Source: Diplonema papillatum
Lineage: Eukaryota; Euglenozoa; Diplonemea; Diplonemida; Diplonemidae
DNA length: 64,000 nucleotides
Assembly (NCBI GenBank): GCA_030068145.1
Contig: JAPJBO010000051.1
Location: forward strand, 321,501 to 385,500
Direction of reading: 5' to 3'
The notes beneath the pieces are model-generated. The model ran no database searches. It saw nothing but the letters and a program-made list of their open reading frames with translations, and was not told the DNA's origin. The position numbers were made by a program, and so were the translations under genes. Shown here in pieces: positions 39,001 to 50,300 of the stretch. The stretch's first letter is position 1. Every line of letters begins with the position of its first letter.

Positions 39001-41272
39001 GAGCCGGCCGGAAAAAATGCGGGCCATGCCGACGAACGAGGTGCCGGGGGCGCCCTCCTCGGCTTCCACCTCGACGTTGCCCTGCAGCGCGGTGCCGGGC
39101 AGGACGTCGATGTCTAGCATCTTCGCAATGTACACCATCGGGGTGCCGTCGGGGTCGCAACTGGTCAGGCCCTCCTTCGTGAGGCGTCGCACGTCTGTGG
39201 GTGCAGAAAGAACGTAGGTTTGGAGAAGATGAAATTCTTAAGTCCCAGTAGGGTCACAAAGGATACCCAGTGAATACGGTGGGTATGAAGACACACAGTA
39301 CACAGACACTGTAGCAGACACTGAAAGTATGCCACGCTGACGCAGCCCACACAAGTAGATAACTGTACTATAAGAGACACTGTACTAGACACGGATAACA
39401 AGCATGCTAATGCAGGCGTAGACAGTGTAGCTCATACGGTCCTATAAGAGTACGCTGGATTTTCAGAGACACTGTGGCATCACTGGCATCAAGACACGCT
39501 GACACTGACACACACACACAGACACAGACACAGTGTCAGAGTAGTAGATGCTGAAAATGAGCCAACGCACATTACTTTACGGTGTCCGGCTGCCCCGGCT
39601 TGTGCTTCGGGTAGAGGACGTCCGCGGCGTCGCCGACGCGGAGCCGGCCGGAAAAAATGCGGGCCATGCCGACGAACGAGGTGCCGGGGGCGCCCTCCTC
39701 GGCTTCCACCTCGACGTTGCCCTGCAGCGCGGTGCCGGGCAGGACGTCGATGTCGAGCATCTTCGCAATGTACACCATCAGGGTGCCGTCGGGGTCGCAA
39801 CTGGTCAGGCCCTCCTTCGTGAGGCGTCGCACGTCTGTGGGTGCAGAAAGAAAGTAGGTTTGGAGAAGATGAAATTCTTAAGTCCCAGTAGGGTCACAAA
39901 GGATACCCAGTGAATACGGTGGGTATGAAGACACACAGTACACAGACACTGAAAGTATGCCACGCTGACGCAGCCCACACAAGTAGATAACTGTACTATA
40001 AGAGACACTGTACTAGACACGGATAACAAGCACTGTGGCATCACTGGCATCAAGACACGCTGACACTGACACACACACACAGACACAGACACAGTGTCAG
40101 AGTAGTAGATGCTGAAAATGAGCCAACGCACATTACTTTACGGTGTCCGGCTGCCCCGGCTTGTGCTTCGGGTCGAGGACGTACGCGGCGCCGCCGACGC
40201 GGAGCCGGCCGGAAAAAATGCGGGCCATGCCGACGAACGAGGTGCCGGGGGCGCCCTCCTCGGCTTCCACCTCGACGTTGCCCTGCAGCGCGGTGCCGGG
40301 CAGGACGTCGATGTCGAGCATCTTCGCAATGTACACCATCGGGGTGCCGTCGGGGTCGCAACTGGTCAGGCCCTCCTTCGTGAGGCGTCGCACGTCTGTG
40401 GGTGCAGAAAAAAAGTAGGTTTGGAGAAGATAAGATTCTTAAGTCCCACTAGGGTCACAAAGGATACCAAATAATAAGACACGCTGATGCGGCGTAGAGT
40501 GTAGTTCATACGGTACTATACACATGCGGAACGTGCGGAAACGGTCCAAAAAGGAGAGTAGTAGTAGTATGCTTGAACTGTTATGCAGCAACAATCTGTG
40601 ACGATAGACTGCACAAGCCGCTACAGACTACCTCTTTGCACGCGTCGTGTCATGCTTCGGTCGCTTCTTGCCCCGCGTACTGTTTGTCTCCGGCGCACGC
40701 TTCACGTCCGATGTGCATGAGTGTTTGATGACGGCCAGTCTGTCCATCTCCCGATACTCCGGGATTTGGTTGCATGGTGGGACGAGGGCGAGTCAGGTCG
40801 ATGGGCTGATACCCAGGCATGGAGCGCGGGGCGTTCCAGGGCGGGACCTCCGAGAGAGACTGAGCCAGGCGCCCGAGCTCGGACCCGGGGCCCCTTCGAG
40901 GAGGCTGCGGGGCAGAAAGATCCAGCAGTGGGGGTACGCCTGCAGACAAGGCAGACCCCCGCTCGAGCTGGAGCCCTCGGGGGTATGATCCTGGACGACA
41001 GGCCGGGTGCGGGAGGGGGAAAATACTCGAGGGGCTGCCTTGTGCTAACTTCGAAGGAGGCTAGACTGGAGGGAGAAAGAAAACAACTGCAAAGTGGGTC
41101 TTTTTTGTTGAACGCTTACGCCCGCCACTGAACCCAGATTCACCTGTGTTTCGTGTGGTGCTACAGCACATTTCCCTCCTTTGATCTTTTGCAGCTGGCA
41201 GCCTCCTCAAGTATTTCCTACAAAGCAGGTGCTTACAGTGCTCCCGCTAAGGAAAACCCCGGGGGAATTCCT

Positions 41273-41305
<33 letters not shown>

Positions 41306-44300
41306 TTGCTGAAAAATGCCCCGGAGGAATTCCTCCGGAGGAAATCCTCCGGCCTGGTACCTGAGGTGGTCTGATCATGAAGTCTTTGCAGAATCGTTCT
41401 ACCTCGACTCTGGCACCTGCGGCACGGACTGGCCCAGTGGCCTCAAAAACTTCCACGCCTGGGGCACAAGATATGGCTGATGGTACGAGCATCTTGTCAC
41501 ATTGGGCGTCAAAACTGACTGAGTCCAACACAAAACTGTGAAGAGGGATGGACAGTGCTGTCCTCATGCTTATCAGCACGCTACCGCTCTGAGATACCGC
41601 CCCTGACACGAAAAGCCTCCAAGTTTTTTCCGCGCCTGCGGCGCAGGTATTCCTGACTATGTAGGACTATCTCATTATTTGCTTGTTTTGTTCAAAGTGT
41701 CCGCCGGCAAATGATTCATATCAAATTTATAAGGTGTGCTGAGAACTGGCAGAGTGCAGTGACATCCCGACATGAGACCCGACGTGAGATCTCGCTTATG
41801 AGGATTTCCAGTGCACAGCCACTGCAGTGGCATCTACTACCATCTATCTGCACGAACAGCATGAAACTGCTGGTGTTTGCTTCCTCCGGCATGTCGGAGG
41901 TTGGCGGTGGGAGACAATCTCAGAAGCTGGAGTCAAAGCTGCAGTGAAAAAAGCGGATTCACACGCAATTTGGTTGTGGTGGAGCAACCCCTCTCTAGCA
42001 CCATGCGACAGCACCAAATACCGGTAATAAAATCCTCACTCCTATGCTTGTGTCTGTCACTCTCGTCCTCCGCTCCTGCTCTGCTTGCCGCGCGCCGTAT
42101 AGTTGGAGTAAAAAGTGAAGCCAGAAAGCTGCTAATCTTGCTGCTATTATTAGTCTTCAAAGAAACAAGTTTCTTTTCCTACAAAAAAAAGGTGTAATTC
42201 CCTTATATCCCAACACTTGAAATTTGTTGGTTGGGATATAAGGGAACAAAATTTGTTGTCCCATTGGGATACCGTCTTCGGAAAAATATTGGATAGGAAA
42301 ATATTTGGATAGGAAAAATATTTGGATAGGAAATATTTTGGATAAAACGGCCTTCCGCGGAACATTTGGATATTTTTCCGGAAAATTCGTTTTCGATTTT
42401 ATGTCTCCTAGCTGCTTTGCCCGGACGGGATTTTCGGTTCGGCGCTCTCTTGGTGTAAGAAACGGTCAAATAAGAAGGCTATGTATCAGTGCACAAACGA
42501 AGCAGGGATATCAATCAGAGGTACTGCAAGAGGAACAGTAATAGCTACAATGTCACTCAAGAGGCTGGCCGACGAGGTGGAGCAGAGTCTACCGCAGAAC
42601 GCTCCGCAGAAAAAGCGCGGGAAGTACAGCTCGTGGGAGGAAAGAGACCTTCTTGAAATAGGTGAGCTTGTTGCCCGTCTAGGACTCACAGGAGGGATGC
42701 AGAAGTGGAACAGCATGCCAGGCAAAAAGAAGGTTTCGTGTGCAACGGCCACTCGTGCTCGGACGCTGTATGGGAAAAACAACTCCATTGTGCACGCTCT
42801 AGGCGGAAGTCGGGGTGAACCGATCGACGTTGACGAACCAAAGGCCAAGAGAGGCCGTCCATCGACATTGAGAAAAAAGGAGACCGCGATCCTTTTAGAA
42901 TTGATCGAGCGAAAACGAACGAACGGGGCCGCTGTCACTTACTCGCTCGTGAGCGTGCTTGCGCAGACCGTCGCCCGAACTACTGGGTTGCCAGTCATCG
43001 AATCAGAACTTGGCATAGAATGGGCTCGGAAGTGGTGTCGGAAGCACAACTACGTACGCAGACGAGCTACGACAAGCAGAGTACTGGATGAAACCCAGAC
43101 GGAACAGAAAAAAGAAGAGATGCGGTCTGCTGTTCATGCTTTAATGGAACAACACGACATCCCACAAAGCTGCGTCTTGAACTGCGACCATACTGCGGCG
43201 CTTTTCATGCCCAGCCCGACTGCGACACTCGCCCCGAAAGGTGCTCGTGATGTGCGCATTGGCTACATGGGCGACAAGCGAAGCGTTACTGTTGTGACTG
43301 GTGGGGCTGCGGACGGGACTCCTATCCCCTACCAAGTGATCTTTGCGGGGAAAACGAGCCGGGTCATTCCCCAGGTTGCAGACACGAAGGGGTTCCACTT
43401 GACCCAGACCCCGAATAAATGGGCCAACACCGCGACGACAAAGCAGTACATCGACTGTGTTCTCGGACCGTTCAGGCTGCGTAGAATTGCCGAATTGCGG
43501 CTGCCAGAGACGCAATGGTTTTTGCTGCTCATGGATAGGTTCACAGGCCAGACTGGCGAGGAGGTACAGGAGCTTCTTGAACAGGCCCACTTCAAAACCC
43601 ACTACATTGCGGGGGGATGGACTTCTGTACTTCAGCCGATGGATATCACCGTCCACGGGCCTCTCAAATCAAGGCTGCGAGAAAAGTTTTCGTTGTGGTA
43701 TGCGAGACAGCTCTCGGCAGCCCTTCGGCGACAACGGCGCAGACTGCAACGTGCTCAGGGAGCAGACCCGGCGTCTGACGTTGCTATCGCGCATGGTGCC
43801 CTGGTCTCCGTTGATACCCGGACCCGGACCATGAGACCTCTGGTTCTCCAGTGGCTCATGGAGGCCCATGAGAGCATTACGGCTCAGACCATCAAAAACG
43901 GCTTCCGATTCTTGTTCCCTCATGTCTTCCTTGCAACAAAGACCAGCTGCGTTGTTGGTGCTGTCGTTTGCGTCTGCCTCGCATTCGTGGAAGAGAGCAA
44001 TTTGCTATTTCCTGCCATCGACGTGGACTTGGTGCTGCCACCGCCGATTTTCGATGTGGATGTCGTGGGTGCTGCAGTTGAAAGAGAGATGTTGATGGCA
44101 ATCGATGTTGACGCGGACGAAGATGCTCGTGAGAACGGAGAAGACGATCGCGAATTGATGCCTGCAGTCGAGGGACATCGACCTGCACCAGAAGTTGGCA
44201 ATCCAGCCGTCGCAGAAGAGTCTCGTGCGGAAGGGGAAAATGACTGTGAGCTAGTGCCTGAAGCTGAGCTAGCCAACGATTCGTTGACGTCGATCAAACC

Positions 44301-47300
44301 TCAGTCAGTAAACCAACAAGACATCGCTGCAATTATGACGGCTTTCAGGGTCCTGGAAATTGCAGGAAACGACGAGTCCAACGACTACGCGTCAAGCAAC
44401 GATCGTACGACTCCGACGAGACTGATGACGACGAGGACAGCGGGGTTGACGCGCAGGTTCCCGCCCCCCAAAACCCTGCTCCGATAACATGTCCGAGGAA
44501 CGGCTGCAACCGCGTGATGCGGCGTGTCATAAAGCCCAGACAGGGGTTAATTTGCAGTACGTGCTCCACTACGATTGCTGGTGCCTCCGGTACACGCCGC
44601 TGTGCCAGCTGCAACAAGAACCTATGCTCGACATGTGTTGCTGAAAAGCTGGCAGACGAGTCGCGCTAGCCGAAACCGGTAACGCCCCTTCACATCAATC
44701 GATAAAGCGTACGAAATATCAGATGGTTTGCGTTTTCAACAATCTCGTGGGTTTTTTTTCTTTTCAAGGTGAAAGATGGTAGGGCGTAAGAAACGGTTCC
44801 ATCAGCAAGTGTTTTTTTCCTTCTGCGAATCAAACCATCAGCGTCCTCGTTGCTTCCTAGTACCGGCCGCAAACCGAGCCCCAGACCCGCTGGGTCGGAG
44901 CGTCCAAAGCGCTCTCAGTCTAGGATTTTGGGTGGCTCATAAGGCGCGGGGGGGGAACCCACAGTTAGGGGGCGGGGGAATACGTTCTGGACTTAACAAC
45001 CGGAAAATCGCCTGGGACTTTGATCGGACCGGAAAAATATTTGGATAGGAAAAATGTTTGGATAGGAAATATTTTGGATAAAATGGCCATCCCAGAAATT
45101 TGGATATTTTTCCTATCCAATATTTTTCCGAAGACGGTATAAGGGAACAAAATTTGTTGACCACAGAACCTGGCCACCAGTCAGTCCGACCAGCCTGGAC
45201 AGACCAGACAGCCTGGACAGCCTGGACAGCCTGGCCAGACCGGTCAGTCCAACCAGCCCGGACTGACCAGACAGCCTGGACTGACCAGACAGTCCGACCA
45301 GCCTGGACAAACCAGACAGCCCGGACAGCCTGGACAGACCAGACAGTCCGACAAGCTTGGCAGGCTGGAGGCTGGAGCCTGACCAGTCTAGTCCGGCTGA
45401 CCCAGAGTCCGACCAGCCTGGACTCCCTGACCAGACCAAGCCCTGGCGGTTGGTGCTGCAAGATCAACAGGAAGGGTGGGTCTTCTAGGTCCTTGGTTTC
45501 TTTCAAAACACCGCAACGGAGCAGGCGCCCGGCAGGCAATAGGCTCGGTCAGGACTGATCCCTCACACCGAAGTGATCACGGGTTGCCTTGTGAGCGTAG
45601 ATGCGCGGGGCTGAACTCAGGCTGCATGAGTGGGTTTTGTCAGGTAACAATGGCCCTCCACACCGGATCTCAAGAGTAAGCTTCGTTTCCAAAAGTCGTG
45701 ATCAAGTCTGTATTCCCACAGAAGGCGCGAACTTAACGCAAGGACCCTTCAGACGTGGAACGCATTGGTCAGAAAAGCAAACACCGCAACGGAGCAGGCG
45801 CCCGGCAGGCATTAGGCTCGGTCAGGACTGATCCCTCACACCGAAGTGATCATGGGTTGCCTTGTGAGCGTAGATGCGCGGGGCTGAACTCAGGCTGCAT
45901 AGTGGGTTTGCGGAACTGCCGTAGCATCGATCAGCGAGTAAACGTATCCATCCCTGGCCGTGGCGCTCGATGGCTTCGGTAAACCGCATCGCGTATACAG
46001 ACGAGACTTGACTCCGTACTTAGAGAGCGAATTCCGTCGATCATGGTGCAGATGACTTTACGCAGGACGATGCAATATTACCCCTCCCTTCCCTCTTTGC
46101 CCTCCCGAAAAGAAAAGGCGTCGTTGAGCAGAGTGTAAAAAAGGATACGGGTGCACGAGCACGCGGGGCTCATGCAGATGGAAAAAATCGGCCAATTTAT
46201 CTGTAACGTAAAACACGCAACATGCAAGAAGCTGCAGCGCAACCGGATGCGAAGTAGGGCAGTGCTAAACATGTGCTGACTGCTTCCAGGATTGAAATTG
46301 CTGGTGCTGGTCCTGCTGCCAATCTTGTTACGACGGTTGCTTCCTCTTCCTCTGGCCGCATGACCACAAGGGCCGAAGTGGCAGTAAAATTTGAGAAATT
46401 GAAACCTCATTTTGGAGGTAAACGCAGCCTCAGAATTGGAATTTTTTGTTTCAACGGCACCAAACGTCCCCGAATAGTCACTTTGACCCCCGGGAAAATT
46501 TTTAAAGGGGTCCCCCAAAAATCGTCATGACAACAAATTTTGTTCCCTTATATCCCAACCAACAAATTTTGTTCCCTTATATCCCAATGGGATTGCCTTG
46601 CCCAAGGTAATCCCATTGAGATATAAGGGAACAAAAATTGTTGTCCCATTGGGATATATATAAGGGAACAAAATTTGAAGTGGTGGGATATAAGGGAAAT
46701 TCACCCAAAAAAAAAAAAGGTTTTGGCATTAAAAAGGACCGGTTAGGACGCTAAGAGTGAGGGAGGACGCATATCAATAGAATGAAAATGACAAAGAGAG
46801 CGAAATAGGAAATAAAAAGCCGAAGGGCGACCATCATCCTGGACCCAAGCAAACTCTGGACGGGGGAGACCCTGCCTGAAGGAATCAACCACCCCCGGGT
46901 GGGCTACTGGGGGGAAAATGTTTCTTGGGTTTGAAGAGCGCGTGGTGCTTGCACCACTGAGGCCAGGTTATTTAACCGCGGATTTAGTGAAGGATTGTTC
47001 AGGAAACGGTCGCGAGCGAAACCCGACCAGGTAACGACCATTTCACTGTCTTCTTTGTTTTGTGATGCGAACATCACGAGGTGCTGTCCGAAGACACCGC
47101 CCACGTGAGCACTGTTAAGCAGCGGTTGCCAGATACTCCCGTAGCACCTATTCACGGGTTTGCAGGGGTAAAAAGGAAGCCCGGGTTGGGGAGGGTGGTG
47201 GGTTTGGTGCGTAGTTTTCTTCTTTTTTTGTTCTTTCTCGGTTCTGGTGGTGCTGCTCCTTCCTTCTCGTCCTGTGTTGGGTTACGACTTTTTTTGTTCT

Positions 47301-50300
47301 TTATCGGTTCTGAGCGTTTCCATATGCCTTTTCCTGCTTTGACATGCAGTCCCTTCCAAACTGTACCTCTCTTGGTGTTCGGGGGTTGGGCCGTATGGTA
47401 ACGTCTCGGGAAACGAAGTTTGTGGCGTCACAAAAGCGACAGGTTGCCAAAGCAACCGGGTGCCGAGCTTAAGCAAGGCGTTTGTCAATGGAGAACCAGT
47501 CCTGTGCCGTTTTAGGGCCGGCAGGTCTCAACGGGGGGAAAACCTGGGACACCCGCCCCCATCTTGGGGGGGAAAATCTTAGTTAGAGGGGGGGGCCAAT
47601 TACAATTGAGTTCAATTGTAATATAACGATACACGGCGTGGAATTGGGGGGTCTCAGACCCCCCCAAAAAACAATAGTGTATTACAATTGAAGTGCAGCT
47701 TGCCTGTTAGAAACACGTTGTTGTCGTGACTAAATGACACAGTCACGGTGACAGTGTGAGTACAATGCAACTCCGAGCAAAAACTGAAGGGAAAACCTTC
47801 ACACAACAAGCACCGGGTCGGAAAATAACCAACTGGTGCATGCCGTGGGTGTCTCCACCAACACCTGGGAAGACTCCTGCCAAGACTCTTGGGAAGAGAG
47901 TACCCTAACTTGGGCCTAAGGTTCACTTTTTCTGGGGGTTGCTCAGTATCAGAGTTTCCAACAGCATGGCGACCGCAGTCCGACGAACTTACTGCTTCTC
48001 TTTTTGGACAGAGAGCGCTGGCGGCAGACGGGCACCACCGATAAATCTGGGGCTAACAAGATGTCCCATCCGATAGGCCATCGCCCCCATGCCGGGCCAC
48101 GGTCACGATTGGCAGTGTCTCCGGCTGGCTCCGAAGCTCAACTCCGGAGCTGGCTCAGCAGCTCCGGAGCCACCGCCACACTGCGATTGCCTGCCCATTG
48201 CCATGTTTGTGCTTCATGATCCCCCGCACACAGCCAGCTCCAAGACTTTGGCACGAGCAACGGCATCAGCGACATCATCATGTAAAAACCTTAGGAAGCC
48301 CCGGGTTTGGAATGCACACCAAAACCTCGTTTTGGAGGTCCAACATGACTTTTCCAAAAAAGCCGAAACGAAAACGGCCCTGAAACCGCCTCACTGGCTG
48401 GCTCACACTCAGCCGTACAGTAACATTACAATTCAGTTGTATTATACGGCTGGGATGCGCCGATTCCCCGAAAAAAAAGTTCAATTGTATTATACGTCCT
48501 TTTGTGTGGAAGAGAGGTCCTTCTGTGTGGGGGAGAGGTCCTTCTGGGTGGGGGAGAGGCCCACTTTCGTGAAAGGGACGCCTTCTTGGTGTGAGTCGTT
48601 GGTTGCTCGCATAGCTGGCCGAGGCCCTCGTTCGCGTAGCCGAGCCTTACACCGGCTTTCACAGGCGGGAGCAGGCGAAGAGGGAGGCGGCAGTCCCTCT
48701 TCTTTTCTACTCTTCTTTTTTTGTGTACACACCCAGTGCTCCCGCTTACCTCCGAAATGCAGGAGGAAAAAGCCTAAATCAGGAAAAGCTTTTTTTTTTT
48801 TTGGAGCGCGGGACACTGTACTTGCCTTTTTTTTTTTTTTACATAAGCGCCAGCTTGAAAGGAAATGCTCGACGATGCTGCCCGACAAAGAACAGAAGGG
48901 ATCCCAAGTGCTGTAACTACCGAACCACGTGTTGAACGGACGTCAGGTCATGCGGGTCTACCCCTACACGACAAATCACACAAACGCAACAGGTCAAAGT
49001 CCTGAGTGAGAAACCAACACACGGTGGTGTAAGCGAAGAACAAAACAGATTGTGTTTGTATTGTATTTGCCCCTTACCTCTATATTTCCCCCCTTTCATT
49101 CGGAGTCGAAGCAGCTACGTCGAGTATTTTTTCCTGTTGACAACTTGTCGTCAGACTACTGGGGGGAGCGACCTTTTTCTTTTTGAAAGTATGCTAATAC
49201 TGCAGGGAATAGTTAACAAGACCTCTTGAGTTTGTGCTAGCCACGAATTGGGGGTCGGAAGAACCTACAAAGCCAATAGCAGGACCGGCCCCCATCTCGT
49301 ACAGGAAGGCACCACGTTAAAACGGGTCCGCAACACACACACACACATACACACACACACACACGGCATACCTGGGTTGGTGATGAGCGGAAGGTCTGGG
49401 ATGAGGCGGGACATGCGGTATTGCTGGGCTTCGACCGGCGAGGGGAGCATGGTCACGGCGGTGTCCATCATCTTGCGGGACAACGGAAGCCACGCGTTCA
49501 TGACGGCGGCGACCGCGTTTTCGGGCGTCAGCTTGCGGAGGACGTTCTCCTTCACTTTGAGGCCGAGCGCGTCTGTCATCTTGAGGAGCTTGAGGACCCG
49601 CTCTTCGCTGTTCTTCTCGCGCATGGTTTCGTAGACGCGCCAGATCTGCTCGAGGACGAGCTTGACACAAAGCGGAGACGCGTGGGCCCGCGGCGGCTTG
49701 CGCGTGATCTTCTTCTTCTTCTGGTCGAGGTACCACTCGCCCCATAGCGCCTTTACGAGCGTGTTCTCTTTCCAGCCCATTTTCCGCGCGTACGCGACCG
49801 CGAAGTCCTTCGTCGTGAACCCCCAGCCGTCCACCGACGACGCGAAGACGACATTGCCCTTCGACGGCTCGAACCAGCCTTCTTCGATCTCCTCGTCGAG
49901 TTCGTCGGTTCGCGCGTTCTCGGCTTCCAGCTGAGCGCCGGTGATACGGTCGGCGGCGACGAATTCAGCCATCAGCACGTTCGCGTTCTGGATGATCTCA
50001 GCGAGCATGTGGTAGATGACGTCGGGGTCCCTCTGCACGGAGGTGAACAGCAGGTCGATCTTGTTGATGACCAGGCAGCACTTGACCTTCTCCTTGTACG
50101 CCTGGTGCAGCACCGCGCGCGTCTGCGTCGCCACGCCGTCCACGGCATCCACCAGCAGGAACGCGCCGTCACTCAGCCTCACCGCCGTGCTCACCTCACA
50201 CGAAAAGTCGACGTGCCCAGGGGAGTCTATGAGGTTGAGGCAGTACGCAACCCGGTCGAGGGTGTGCCGGAGCGCGATCGTCGACGCCTTCATCGTGATC

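Larger units (their letters stand above)
38557..40395. repeat. Tandem duplication series, unit about 640 bp (three units)
   Basis: Units 38557-39194, 39195-39834 and a shortened 39835-40395. Each joins about 390 bp of intron (GACACTG/ACACAC-rich) to the first about 250 bp of EFL1 exon 2 with its acceptor. Confidence 0.93.
42191..46705. mobile_element. TIR DNA transposon carrying a pogo-like transposase
   Basis: Ends GGTGTAATTCCCTTATATCC (left) and GGATATAAGGGAAATTCACC (right), near-perfect inverted repeats. Several inner copies of GGGATATAAGGGAACAAAAT occur in both orientations. Both flanks read CAAAAAAAA, a possible 9-bp duplication but low in complexity. Inside, 42285-42395 and 45020-45150 form a second inverted pair around the transposase (CGTCTTCGGAAAAATATTGG). 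Two nested elements are possible. Confidence 0.75.

Noticed and set aside
41377..41540. 54-codon plus-strand ORF with a plausible sequence (SLQNRSTSTLAPAARTGP...)
   Set aside because: Short, no neighbours or splice signals, no recognisable family.
45100..45558. Trp/Thr-rich ORFs on both strands
   Set aside because: They follow the degenerate CCTGGACAG repeat and have no domain.
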